Notes: a model not told the origin generated them from the sequence alone. A stretch of 64,000 nucleotides of DNA from Clostridium gelidum (GCF_019977655.1 NZ_AP024849.1:567001-631000); one strand, 5' to 3'. Shown: positions 41,213-50,174, numbered from the stretch's first letter. Program-made: numbers and translations.

Positions 41213-42799
41213 ATGGAAGTCAAAAACAAACACAATACCTATAATACATTATTTCACTGGCATAGCTTTAGGTTAAAGCTTGTTTTTGAAGGAATAGGTG
41301 TAGGTATTATTACTGGTTTATTAATCGTAATGTATCGATATGCACTTGAAAAGGCAGGAGTTCTCTTAAGTGATATTTATAAAATAATATCTATAAAACC
41401 CATACTTATTCTACCTTGGATTGGAGCATTAATAATTATAGGATATATTGTAGGGCTGATGGTTAAACATGAGCCCATGATTAGTGGAAGTGGAATTCCC
41501 CAAGTTGAAGGAGTTCTACTTAGAAAGCTTGATATGACATGGTGGAGAGTTATACTTGGTAAATTTATTGGAGGAATTCTTTCAATAGGTTCAGGTCTTT
41601 CACTAGGTAGAGAAGGTCCATCAGTTCAATTGGGTGCAGCAGTTGGGCAAGGATTTAGTAAAGTATTTAAAAGAGTTAAGATTGAAGAAAAATATCTTAT
41701 TACAAGTGGAGCAAGTGCAGGACTAGCTGCTGCCTTTAATGCGCCTTTAGCTGGAGTAATGTTTGCATTAGAGGAAGTTCATAAAAATTTTTCACCCTTG
41801 GTTTTACTTTCAGCATTATCGGCCGCATTATCAGCTGATTTTATAGCTAGTGGTTTCTTTGGATTAAAACCAGTTTTTACTCTTGGAAAGCTAAATACAT
41901 TACCACTTAATTTATACTTTTATATAATTTTATTAGGAATTTTATTGGGGATTTTAGGAGTGATATTTAATAAGACTCTTTTGAAAACTCAAAATCTATA
42001 TGTTGCTCAAAAATGGCTACCAAAAGAAATGAGAATAATAATGCCATTATTGATTTCAATTATTATTGGAATTTATTTACCACAAGTTTTAGGTGGAGGA
42101 CATGAACTTATAACATCATTAATTACAAATAATTTCTCATTAACAATTCTATTGATTGTAGTTGTTGCAAAATTTCTATTCACTATGGTAAGTTTTGGAT
42201 CGGGAGCACCAGGAGGAATATTTCTTCCATTGCTTGCCATTGGGGCTTTAATAGGGAATGTTTATGGAGTAACACTTGCGCATTTTGTACATTTTGACAG
42301 CAGTTATATTAATAATTTTATAATACTTGCAATGGCAGGATATTTCTCAGCTGTAGTTAGAGCACCTATAACTGGAACAATTCTAATTACTGAAATGACA
42401 GGTTCATTTAGTTATTTACTTTCTTTGGCAATTGTATCTATAGTTGCATATATAGTAGCAGATGCTTTAGGATCAAAACCTATTTATGAATCATTACTTG
42501 AAAAGATATTATATAATCAAGGAGAAAAAACATCTATTGGCAATAAGAAAAATAAGGCTATATTAGAGTTTGCAGTTTGCATGGGCTCAGATTTAGATGG
42601 AAAGCAAATTAAAGAAGTTAAATGGCCATCCCGTTGTTTGTTAGTAGCCGTTAAGCGAGGAGAGGATGAAATAATTCCGAAAGGAGATACTGTCATTTTT
42701 CCTGGAGACTATTTGATTGTGCTCACTAATGAAGATAGGGTATCAAGAATAAATGATGTTTTAACAATAATGACAGGAAGCTGTGAGATATTAAAATAA
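41213..42799 (+). CDS. ClC-family chloride channel/antiporter with TrkA-C domain
   Basis: Membrane anion transporter of 528 residues. ClC selectivity motifs are present: GSGIPQVEG, GREGPSVQLGAAVGQG and GSGAPGGIFLPLLAIGALIGN. The C-terminal part from about residue 450 is an RCK-C/TrkA-C domain (LDGKQIKEVKWPSRCLLVAVKRGE, PGDYLIVLTNEDRVSRI). RCK-C domains in other transporters bind c-di-AMP, so gating by that messenger is possible, and the gene lies next to a c-di-AMP-riboswitch operon. ATGGAGGCAGAAA precedes the ATG. A shortened duplicate lies at 48886. Confidence 0.94.
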   Translation: MEVKNKHNTYNTLFHWHSFRLKLVFEGIGVGIITGLLIVMYRYALEKAGVLLSDIYKIISIKPILILPWIGALIIIGYIVGLMVKHEPMISGSGIPQVEGVLLRKLDMTWWRVILGKFIGGILSIGSGLSLGREGPSVQLGAAVGQGFSKVFKRVKIEEKYLITSGASAGLAAAFNAPLAGVMFALEEVHKNFSPLVLLSALSAALSADFIASGFFGLKPVFTLGKLNTLPLNLYFYIILLGILLGILGVIFNKTLLKTQNLYVAQKWLPKEMRIIMPLLISIIIGIYLPQVLGGGHELITSLITNNFSLTILLIVVVAKFLFTMVSFGSGAPGGIFLPLLAIGALIGNVYGVTLAHFVHFDSSYINNFIILAMAGYFSAVVRAPITGTILITEMTGSFSYLLSLAIVSIVAYIVADALGSKPIYESLLEKILYNQGEKTSIGNKKNKAILEFAVCMGSDLDGKQIKEVKWPSRCLLVAVKRGEDEIIPKGDTVIFPGDYLIVLTNEDRVSRINDVLTIMTGSCEILK

Positions 42800-42834
42800 A
42801 TATTATATAGTTACATTTATATTTTTTCAATATC

Positions 42835-42880
42835 AGAAGCAAGTGAGATTTTTTTAACAAAAATCGCACTTGCTTCTTTT
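42835..42880 (+). terminator. Intrinsic terminator after the ClC gene
   Basis: AGAAGCAAGTGAGATTTTT pairs with AAAAATCGCACTTGCTTCT, followed by TTTT. Confidence 0.85.
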
Positions 42881-43074
42881 AGAGTATACAATAAATTTAT
42901 AACCAACTTATCCTTGAAATATATTTAGACTTTTTAAACTATTTTATCTTTACTTCAATACTATCTAATTCAAATTTATACACTTTCATAGCCTTTATAT
43001 ATTTGAAGTTATCAAGTAAACATATGTATAAAATTATGCTTATTTGATAAAATAAAATTGGAGGTGGTTATATA

Positions 43075-43404
43075 ATGAGGAAATGCACTATTTTATTTCT
43101 AATTTCATTGCTTTTGTCATTTAATATGCTTATAGTAACCTCTGTAGCCCAAACAAATACCCTTAAGGAAGGATTTTATAGAGTAACTGCTTTAAATTTT
43201 TCTCCAGATAAAGATTATACTATTCAAAATGTTTCCTTTGCTGAGCGGGTTCAAGTTTTTATTTTTGATGAGAATCAAATTGTAATGCAAACTATACGAT
43301 TAAGACCTCAATCACCTAAATACGATTTACAACATCTTCAATCTAACTATAAAATTTTAATAGTTGGTGATGGAGAAGTCGTTATTTCTGAAAAGATATT
43401 TTAA
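43075..43404 (+). CDS. Small secreted protein of an unassigned paralogue family (first)
   Basis: 109 residues. A signal peptide (about residues 1-25, MRKCTILFLISLLLSFNMLI then VTSVAQ) is followed by an all-beta-looking domain of about 80 residues. Shared family marks with 43425 and 47376 are LKEGFYRVT..., Q-N-[VIL]-S, IFDENQ, R-L-[RKE]-P-QSP-KY and the end GDGEVVIS. There is no cysteine in the mature part. AATTGGAGGTGG precedes the ATG. Export is likely; function is unknown to me. Confidence 0.75.
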   Translation: MRKCTILFLISLLLSFNMLIVTSVAQTNTLKEGFYRVTALNFSPDKDYTIQNVSFAERVQVFIFDENQIVMQTIRLRPQSPKYDLQHLQSNYKILIVGDGEVVISEKIF

Positions 43405-43424
43405 GTGAAAGGTGGTTATATATA

Positions 43425-43742
43425 ATGAAGAAATTTACGAGTGTATTATTAATTTCATTATTTTTATCATTTAATATGCTTATAGTAACGTCTGTAGCTG
43501 AAACTAAGGTTTTAAAAGAAGGTTTTTATAAAGCAACTGAATTAAATTTTTCACCAGATAGGGTTTATGCTATTCAAAATATTTCTCAAAACAATGCTAT
43601 TTTTATGCTAATTTTTGATGGAAATCAGAATTTACAACAATCTATACGTTTGAAACCTCAATCACAAAAATTTAGTTTAATACCTATCGGACCTAACTAC
43701 AGACTTGTAATAGCTGGAAACGGAGAAGTCTCTATTTCTTAA
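43425..43742 (+). CDS. Small secreted protein of an unassigned paralogue family (second)
   Basis: 105 residues, about half identical to the gene just upstream and separated from it by 20 bases, so a tandem duplicate. The signal peptide (MKKFTSVLLISLFLSFNMLI, then VTSVAE) is almost the same. The mature domain has LKEGFYKATELNFSPD, LIFDGNQN and the end AGNGEVSIS. GTGAAAGGTGG precedes the ATG. A hairpin directly after the stop should end the two-gene transcript. Function is unknown to me. Confidence 0.75.
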   Translation: MKKFTSVLLISLFLSFNMLIVTSVAETKVLKEGFYKATELNFSPDRVYAIQNISQNNAIFMLIFDGNQNLQQSIRLKPQSQKFSLIPIGPNYRLVIAGNGEVSIS

Positions 43743-43766
43743 AAGACACTTATAAGGTGTCTTTTA
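43741..43766 (+). terminator. Intrinsic terminator after the secreted-protein pair
   Basis: AAAAGACAC pairs with GTGTCTTTT, followed by AATTTT; it begins at the stop codon of the upstream gene. Confidence 0.85.
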
Positions 43767-43922
43767 ATTTTAGGATTTTATCTCTAAGTTAATATAAGAT
43801 TTTTAACATATATCATTTTCACTGATAAATTGAGAAAAATAAAAATTGGTTTTGTATAATAAATACTTTATTGCACACAATAATTCATGTACTAATAAAG
43901 CAATTTTAAGGAGGCTATATAA

Positions 43923-44270
43923 ATGGGAATAGTAACTAATTCAACAGATAAATTTCAAAAGTGTATTGATGAGTGCAATAGATGTGCTCAAGCATGTCAT
44001 GAATGCTTTACAGCATGCTTAAATGAATCTGATGTTGCAGCAAGAAAGAACTGTATAAGTATTCTTGCTGAATGTGCATGCATGTGTCAAATGTCTTCAG
44101 CACTTATGTCAATGAATGGTCAATTTGTAAAGGAACATTGCCAACTTTGTGCTACTATTTGTGATAAATGTGCACAAGAATGTGGAATGTTTAAAGAGGA
44201 ACATTGCAAGAAATGTGCAGATGAATGTAAAAAATGTGCAAATGAATGTAGAAGTATGCCTAACATGTAA
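43923..44270 (+). CDS. Four-helix-bundle copper-binding protein (DUF326)
   Basis: 115 residues with 20 or so cysteines in a CxxC / CxxxC rhythm (KCIDECNRCAQACHECFTAC, CISILAECACMCQ, HCQLCATICDKCAQEC, CKKCADECKKCANEC). This is the DUF326/Csp-like four-helix bundle. Such proteins store or buffer copper(I) with cysteine thiolates in the cytoplasm. There is no signal peptide. AAGGAGGC precedes the ATG. It is monocistronic with two hairpins after it. Confidence 0.9.
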   Translation: MGIVTNSTDKFQKCIDECNRCAQACHECFTACLNESDVAARKNCISILAECACMCQMSSALMSMNGQFVKEHCQLCATICDKCAQECGMFKEEHCKKCADECKKCANECRSMPNM

Positions 44271-44380
44271 TTAACCTCGATACTATAAAAATGAATAGTA
44301 TTATAATATTTACAAATTTCTAATTAGTAAATTATTATAGATAATAATAAACATATAAAACTATTAAAAAAAGAATAGCA

Positions 44381-44419
44381 TAGAGTGAGGATACTGAAAA
44401 AGTACCCTCACTCTATTTT
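44381..44419 (+). terminator. Intrinsic terminator downstream of the DUF326 gene
   Basis: TAGAGTGAGG pairs with CCTCACTCTA, followed by TTTTA. The gap 44271-44593 otherwise holds the next hairpin and a leader. Confidence 0.75.
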
Positions 44420-44425
44420 AAGAAT

Positions 44426-44471
44426 AAAAAGCATACGTCTAATACTTTTAGTATAGGGAATATGCTTTTTG
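44426..44471 (+). terminator. Second hairpin downstream of the DUF326 gene
   Basis: AAAAAGCATA pairs with TATGCTTTTT around a loop that itself holds TAATAC/GTATAG; followed by GTT. Confidence 0.6.
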
Positions 44472-44593
44472 TTATAAATAATTATAGTTTAAAAAGGTAA
44501 TAATATTATGAAGGTTAGTATACCTGTAAATAAAAAATAAGTTTATGAATGAATTATAAAGTAATTTATATGTAGTTAGAAGGAGTGTTTTGC

Positions 44594-44911
44594 ATGCAAC
44601 AAATTAATTGTGATATAAATAACTGCTCACATAATAAAAGTGGTATTTGTTATTCTAGCAGAACTGATATTGGAGGTGCAAATGTATCAAGTAAAAGTGG
44701 AACTTGGTGTGATTCATTTTCAGGTAAAAATTTACATGATACACTAACTAATAATGCAATTGCTGATAACCAATGTGATTATCTTACTTGTGAAGTCAGA
44801 AACTGTATTAATAACGCTAATACACTTTGTAATCTACAATACATAAATATTTCGGGAACAAAATCTACAATTTATGCTCAAACTAAATGTTCTAGTTTTT
44901 ATTTAAAATGA
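44594..44911 (+). CDS. DUF1540-type Cys-rich protein
   Basis: 105 residues with two repeated Cys blocks: INCDINNCSHNKSGICYSS near the start and CDYLTCEVRNCINNANTLCN near residue 65. Each is followed by a C-[SD]-S-F end (WCDSFSG and KCSSFYLK). This matches the DUF1540 family, small putative metal-binding proteins often seen in sporulating clostridia. ATG 44594 is preferred, since GTG 44585 overlaps the AGAAGGAG ribosome site. Function is not established. Confidence 0.82.
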   Translation: MQQINCDINNCSHNKSGICYSSRTDIGGANVSSKSGTWCDSFSGKNLHDTLTNNAIADNQCDYLTCEVRNCINNANTLCNLQYINISGTKSTIYAQTKCSSFYLK

Positions 44912-45079
44912 TATAAAGGTTAATAGACAATGAAAATAACCTGCAGGTATACTCTGTAGGTTATTCCCAGTATGGTAGTTATAGATTAGTAGTACTAAGG
45001 TTAAAATTTATTGAAAATTGAACAATAGGATATTTACAAAATATGCTATAATACATTTAAAAGGTAGGTGGCATCAATT

Positions 45080-45377
45080 ATGATCATAGATGGACATGCA
45101 CATGCTTGTGGTACATATTGCAGTGAGAAAAGCATAATAAAGTATTTAGATTTGCATGGGATAGATATGGTTGTATTATGTGCAGGAGAACCAGAAAGCA
45201 AGAAAAATTACTTTTATCCAATGTTGTCGGATATATTTAAGAGTGAAAAGTTAGGATTTTTTTTCAATAAGATTATTGCGACTGTAACGAAAATAAGTGG
45301 TGTATCTAATCATAATATCTGATAAAGATTTAGATAATATAATGGGGGATAATCTTGGCAGATTATTACGGTTATGA
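45080..45377 (+). pseudogene. Amidohydrolase gene with internal deletion
   Basis: The start (ATG 45080, AGGTGG upstream) reads MIIDGHAHACG, the metal-binding HxH opening of TIM-barrel amidohydrolases, and continues for about 75 residues to a stop at 45322. In another frame 45319-45377 reads DKDLDNIMGDNLGRLLRL, the usual end of the same family. The middle (200 or so residues in relatives) is missing. A deletion with a frame shift has removed the catalytic core. Confidence 0.72.
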
Positions 45378-45634
45378 AATTTAGAAGCATTTATTTATGA
45401 TTGTTCCACAAAAAGGTCAAACAAGTTCTCAACTGTACAATATATAGGCACAAATAAGATTTGCTTGTACATTATATTGTGTATTGAAAAATACTTTATA
45501 CCTTTTGGTGGTTTAATAATATAAATATAAATATAAACATTAGTTTGCAATGCTTTATGTAGGTTTGATGAATTAAAAAAATAAGATAATTAGATAAGAT
45601 ATAAGATTTCTTAAAGTATCAAGGAGGGGCGCAG

Positions 45635-46681
45635 ATGATAAAAAAAATATCTATGATGATGACGTGCCTATTGTTAATATTCATGTTTGCCGGATGTTCA
45701 ACGACTAACAAAGAAATTGATAAAACAGCCTTAAAGATGGATACTGTTCTACAGCTAAAAGCTTATGGACCAAAAGCTAGTGAAGCTATAGATGCAGCAT
45801 TTATAAGAATAGATGAAATTGAACAAATGGCTAGTGCTACCATAGAAAGTAGTGACATAAGTAAAATTAACCAAGCAGCAGGTAAGGAGTATGCAAATGT
45901 ACATCCTGAAGTTATTAAAATGCTTAAAACTGCAGTTAAGTATTCTAAATTAAGTAATGGAGCATTTGACATAACTATAGGACCAATTATAAAACTTTGG
46001 GGAATAGGTACTGATAATGAGAGAGTGCCTACAGATGAAGAAATCAAATCTAAATTGCCATTGGTGGGATACAATAATATCAGCATAAATGATGAGGATA
46101 ATAGTGTTAAACTACTAAAAGAAGGTATGTCAATAGATTTAGGAGGGATAGCCAAGGAATTTGCTGCAGATGAGGTTATAAAGGTTTTTGAAAAGTATGG
46201 CGTTAAGAGTGCCATTATAAGTCTTGGAGGAAGCTCTATATATACTCTTGGTCAGAAATCAGATGGTACACCTTGGTCAGTTGGAATTAAGCATCCTAGA
46301 AATAATAGCAATCAAGACTATCTAGGAGTAATTAGTTTATCACAACAAGCAATCTCTACATCTGGCGATTATGAAAGATTTTTCATGAAAGATGATAAGA
46401 GGTACCATCATATATTAAATCCAGCTACTGGCTACCCAACAGACAATGGAGTGATGAGTGATACAATAGTTGTAGATAGTAATATTCCTGATTGTAACAT
46501 GCTTTCAGATATTCTTACTAAAACTGTTTTCGTATCTGGTATAGACAAGGGGTTAGAAATTATAGACAGTGTTAAAGGTGTTTCATGCATGGCTGTAACT
46601 ACAGACTATAAAATTTATAAATCATCAAATTGGAAGATACAACTGAACAAGATAGATTCTGAATTTACAATTGTTAATTAA
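45635..46681 (+). CDS. apbE: FAD:protein FMN transferase ApbE, lipoprotein
   Basis: 348 residues. A lipoprotein signal (lipobox FAGC, Cys at about 22) anchors the enzyme outside the membrane. There it attaches FMN from FAD to threonines of exported or membrane flavoproteins such as RnfG/NqrC, using Mg2+. Family marks are GAFDITIGPIIKLWGIG, SIDLGGIAKEFAADEV, ISLGGSSIYTLG and HHILNPATGYPTDNGV. CAAGGAGGGG precedes the ATG. No Rnf or Nqr genes are nearby in this window. Confidence 0.94.
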   Translation: MIKKISMMMTCLLLIFMFAGCSTTNKEIDKTALKMDTVLQLKAYGPKASEAIDAAFIRIDEIEQMASATIESSDISKINQAAGKEYANVHPEVIKMLKTAVKYSKLSNGAFDITIGPIIKLWGIGTDNERVPTDEEIKSKLPLVGYNNISINDEDNSVKLLKEGMSIDLGGIAKEFAADEVIKVFEKYGVKSAIISLGGSSIYTLGQKSDGTPWSVGIKHPRNNSNQDYLGVISLSQQAISTSGDYERFFMKDDKRYHHILNPATGYPTDNGVMSDTIVVDSNIPDCNMLSDILTKTVFVSGIDKGLEIIDSVKGVSCMAVTTDYKIYKSSNWKIQLNKIDSEFTIVN

Positions 46682-46779
46682 TATTTATAAATGAAGTTAT
46701 ATTATTTGTTAAATGATATTTTTATAAAGTGTAAAAAAGATATATTTTTTTAGTTAATGTTTTTCTCATCTAAAAGGAA

Positions 46780-46941
46780 GCGAGGTACAAGCTATGTCAT
46801 AAATTGTGCTAATTATAAAGAGTGAGTTTTACATAGCTTGCACTTCGCATTTAATTGTTGTTGCCTTCGACAGAAAGGAAAATATCCAAACCCTAAAGGG
46901 CTTGGATATTTGAATATATATAATTGGAGCTGCGCTCCAAT
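46780..46941. repeat. Cluster of three inverted repeats downstream of apbE
   Basis: GCGAGGTACAAGCTATGT (46780-46797) faces ACATAGCTTGCACTTCGC (46831-46848), with two mismatches. AAATATCCAA...TTGGATATTT (about 46888-46918) and TTGGAGCTGCGCTCCAA (46924-46940) follow. The last, with the next bases (ATTTCT...AGTAAGTTGGAT), resembles sequence at about 52043-52073. From 46942 to 47375 I see start-less coding-like scraps (for example one ending KTKDCIEDSFANKIIQRRKK near 47270) but no intact gene. Confidence 0.5.
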
Positions 46942-47375
46942 TTCTCTAGCAAGTAAGTTGGATTTGTAGCTAACGTTATTATAGTTATAGCTAATATAGT
47001 AGTTTGATAAAGCGTAATGTTATATAGATATAAGGGATAGTCCTATATACGTATTTGCTAAAGGACAGGCTATATCTGTTATGAATGGAGGTTTTTATGA
47101 AGCACAAGGCTTATATTATGGATATTAATGATGTTGGGTGTATGGGGAAGAGTTTTGGTATTTGAGATATAGGGTCAGATAAACTGACGCGGGAAGGGCG
47201 CCTTTGATTAAAACTAAAGATTGTATAGAGGATAGTTTTGCAAATAAAATCATACAAAGACGTAAAAAATAAATTATATTGATATTGATACATAGTTTGA
47301 GTTTGAGTAGATTAAATTTATAAAGGCAGAAATAAAATTTATAACACATTAAGAAAAAAGATGTAAAAGTATTTT

Positions 47376-47693
47376 TTAAGAAAATTCAATCTCGGCATCA
47401 CCAATAATTACAATTATATAGTCATAACCTAAAGGCCTAATAAAATACTCTGGAGATCTACTTTCTAATCTTAAAAATTCTTGCATCATATTATTTCCAT
47501 CAAAGACTATAAGAACAGCTGGATTACGAAAAGAAAGGTTTCTAACTTTGTAAGTAGAATTAGTTACCAAACCTGCATCTCTAACTAGATAAAGCCCCTG
47601 AGTAAAAGTTTTAGATAGAGCAAAAACTTTTATTGTATTCATGCTAAATGATAGTAATAAAAAAACATAACATGTAGAAATAAATCTTTTCAT
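47376..47693 (-). CDS. Small secreted protein of an unassigned paralogue family (third)
   Basis: 105 residues on the reverse strand. A signal peptide (MKRFISTCYVFLLLSFSMNT, cleavage likely after VFA) is followed by the same fold pattern as 43075 and 43425. The marks are FTQGLYLVRDAG, YKVRNLSF, LIVFDGNNMMQEFLRLESRSPEYF and the end IGDAEIEFS. It is more divergent than the tandem pair. ACGGAGGTC lies before the ATG. Function unknown to me. Confidence 0.72.
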   Translation of the reverse strand: MKRFISTCYVFLLLSFSMNTIKVFALSKTFTQGLYLVRDAGLVTNSTYKVRNLSFRNPAVLIVFDGNNMMQEFLRLESRSPEYFIRPLGYDYIIVIIGDAEIEFS

Positions 47694-47896
47694 TAATTTG
47701 ACCTCCGTTAGAGCTAATTCTTATGCAGTTTAATGTTAATACTAGTATGTGAATATAAAAAGAATTTATGTAAAATATAAATTGGTTAAAATTTAAAAAT
47801 TACTAAACAGTACTATTTTTAGAAAAAGCAAATTATTGAACATTATGCACTACTATAGTCATACACTGTATAGATAAAAATATTTAAGAGGTAGAT

Positions 47897-48475
47897 ATGG
47901 CTGCTTATTTTGATTTTAAAACTATTAATGAACTTATAGGCGATAATTATTATAGACAACAAAAAGAATTTACTTTAGAAGAATTAGCACAGTATGATGG
48001 AAGTAACGGAAAACCTTCCTATGTGGCAATTGACGGTATAGTTTACGATTTGAGTAAAGTATCAGCTTGGAAGGGTGGAAAACATTTTGATGGTAATACA
48101 GCAGGTAAAGACTTAACAGCTCAGTTTAAATCTTGTCATGGAATGTCTACACTTAAGAATTTACCTAAAGTGGGTGTACTTACAGTAAACAATAGTAGAA
48201 ATCCTGTAGCAATGAATGAAGGTATAATCCAAGACAAATCTAAATTTACTCCTGATGATTGGGTTAAGTTTATTACTCCATTAGTTAATCGTGCTATGGC
48301 TGAAGCTAAGGCGGGAATTAATCCAGAACATTTATATCAAGAATTTATTTTGTCAGGTGTACTTGTAGGATTGGGGAAAAATCCTCAAGAAGCTATTGAT
48401 CAAGTAGAGGAATGGGAAAAGAATGGTACATCTCAGCTGCTCGCAAATAGTAAGATGAATAGAGGTTGTTATTAA
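47897..48475 (+). CDS. Cytochrome b5-like heme/steroid-binding-domain protein
   Basis: 192 residues. The N-terminal MAAYFDFKTINELI tag is followed by a cytochrome b5-like domain (about 22-105) with FTLEELAQYDGSNGKPSYVAIDGIVYDLSKV, WKGGKHFDGNTAG and a second His in SCHGM. These are the predicted heme ligands. The C-terminal 75 residues have TPDDWVKFITPLV and QVEEWEKNGTSQLL. Paralogue of 28393, which lacks the heme domain. The 75 bases upstream are shared by both genes. No signal peptide. Likely a cytoplasmic heme or ligand carrier; partner unknown. Confidence 0.82.
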   Translation: MAAYFDFKTINELIGDNYYRQQKEFTLEELAQYDGSNGKPSYVAIDGIVYDLSKVSAWKGGKHFDGNTAGKDLTAQFKSCHGMSTLKNLPKVGVLTVNNSRNPVAMNEGIIQDKSKFTPDDWVKFITPLVNRAMAEAKAGINPEHLYQEFILSGVLVGLGKNPQEAIDQVEEWEKNGTSQLLANSKMNRGCY

Positions 48476-48796
48476 TATTTATTTAGAATAAACTATCATT
48501 TTAAAATCATAGACTTAAATATATAATTTGTTTAAAATATGAAGATGTCTATGAGCAAATCAAAAAAATAGAGTTCAAGAAGATAATATTATGCAAATAA
48601 ATAATAAAAAATGTATTGGATGTAAAGCCAATGTCATTTATATAAGTTTCAATAATGATTTTACAATTAGGAATTCTAAAATTCTAATATTCTAAAGAAC
48701 TTAAGAATTTTAGAATTTGCTTATAAAATGTTGGTTAAGAGATATATGAAAACTTTATTGCAACATATATAGTTAATAAATTTATTTATACAAGAA

Positions 48797-48836
48797 GTCA
48801 TCTAAGAATAATTAATTATTCTTAGATGGCTTTTTA
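48797..48836 (+). terminator. Long hairpin downstream of the cytochrome b5-domain gene
   Basis: GTCATCTAAGAATAAT pairs with ATTATTCTTAGATGGC, followed by TTTTTAAT. A second inverted repeat, AATTCTAAAATTCT...AGAATTTTAGAATT, lies near 48671-48718. No gene was found in 48476-48885. Confidence 0.75.
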
Positions 48837-48885
48837 ATATGTTAAATAATCTAAAAAAATATTTTTGAACATGACAAATAAGTAG

Positions 48886-49261
48886 ATGGCTATAACTACA
48901 TTATTTCACTGGCATAGCTTTAAATTAAAGCTTGTTTTTGAAGGGATAGGAGTAGGTATTATTACTGGTTTATTAATCATTAACAATTTTAGTGATTGTA
49001 GTTCTTGTAAAATTTTTATTCGCTATGGTAAGTCTTGGATCAGGAGCGCCAGGATGGATATTTATTCCACTACTTGCCATTGGGGCTTTAATAGGAAATA
49101 TTTATGGAGTAGCACTTGTACATTTCATACATTTTGACAGCATGTATATTAATAACTTTGTAATACTTGCAATGGCAGAATATTTCGCAGCTGTAGTTAG
49201 ATCACCTATAACTGGAAAGATTAACATGGATGATTTACCTACGGTTACTATTAAAGAATAA
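48886..49261 (+). pseudogene. ClC channel gene with large internal deletion
   Basis: The start (TLFHWHSFKLKLVFEGIGVGI, then ITGLLII) matches residues 12-40 of the ClC protein at 41213. At about 48978 it jumps, in another frame, to a stretch matching LIVVVAKFLFTMVSFGSGAPGG and onward (SGAPGWIFIPLLAIGALIGN). It ends after SPITGK in an unrelated tail. About 260 codons are missing at a joint with short shared TTAA/TAA sequence. The GSGAPG loop has Trp in place of Gly. Non-functional. Confidence 0.85.
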
Positions 49262-49658
49262 TTAGCAATGAACTATATAAAGTTAATATCTCAAACACCA
49301 ATTAAAATATCAAAGGGTTTATGGTATTGAATCACAAGAAGCGTTCACTATACTGTTTTTTAGTTTTTCAATATATTAAGAATAAGTAAAGACAAAGTTG
49401 GTAAGATTATATAAGTAATAAAAAGTAAGCACAAAAATAAATAATGAAATATTCTATACATTGAAATAAAATGTGAGCGATTTAATAATTGAGTAATAGA
49501 CGTTTTCAATAAAATGGATTTAAAAAATAAAATTAATGGAAAATAGAATAATAATTAGAAAAATACACATAATAAGATGAAATATTTAAAAAATATGTAT
49601 TTGGAAAAATGTTTACATTGACAAGACTGGGAGAGAAATGATAAAATAATTGTTTTAC

Positions 49659-49687
49659 TTGACAAATATAAGGGCACATGATATAAT
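49659..49687 (+). promoter_or_regulatory. veg: Promoter of veg
   Basis: TTGACA (49659-49664), a 17-base spacer and TATAAT (49682-49687) form a perfect consensus promoter 23 bases before the gene. A second TTGACA at 49618-49623 with a weaker ATAAAA at 17 bases suggests a tandem promoter. The rest of 49262-49617 shows no gene. Confidence 0.88.
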
Positions 49688-49710
49688 TTAATGAGAAAGA
49701 GGGTGTTTAT

Positions 49711-49959
49711 ATGGAAAATGTTAAAACTATTACTATTGCTTCCATTAAGAACGACATAGAGAGACATGTAGGTCAAAAAGTCACTCTAAAAGCTAATGGT
49801 GGAAGGAAAAAGATTTTAGTTAATGATGGTATCATTGAAAGTGTATACCCAAGTATTTTTGTTATAAGATTAAAAGATGACACCCAAAGGACTGTGACTT
49901 ATAGCTATTCAGATGTATTAACAAAGACTGTACAATTGGTATTTCCAACTATAATATAA
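49711..49959 (+). CDS. veg: Veg family protein
   Basis: Small cytoplasmic protein of 82 residues, the usual length. The family (DUF1021) is conserved in Firmicutes and linked in Bacillus to biofilm control and spore outgrowth. Seen are SIKNDIERHVGQKVTLKANGGRKK, the GIIESVYPSIFVIRL strand and RTVTYSYSDVLTKTVQL. A consensus promoter lies just upstream, as expected for a highly expressed gene. AAGAGGGTG precedes the ATG. Confidence 0.95.
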   Translation: MENVKTITIASIKNDIERHVGQKVTLKANGGRKKILVNDGIIESVYPSIFVIRLKDDTQRTVTYSYSDVLTKTVQLVFPTII

Positions 49960-49984
49960 ACTTCGATTTATCGGAGTTTTTTTC
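49958..49984 (+). terminator. Intrinsic terminator after veg
   Basis: AAACTTCGA pairs with TCGGAGTTT, followed by seven T including those of the stem end. Confidence 0.82.
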
Positions 49985-50174
49985 TTTGTAGTTAGTAAAT
50001 TATAATATATTTTATGATGAAGCCTTTAATTGAATGTCAAAAAACTTAGGTAAGTGTAAATAGAAAACATTTTTTAGAAAGTCTACAAGAATTTTATCAA
50101 TAACTAAGCATTGATAATTATGGTACAAAATATGATAAGAAAATTAAATTATTTATATAATTATAAATAAAAAA

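Noticed and set aside
47111..47349. Two reverse-strand frames in the apbE downstream gap
   Set aside because: Both lack ribosome sites, overlap each other and show no family features.
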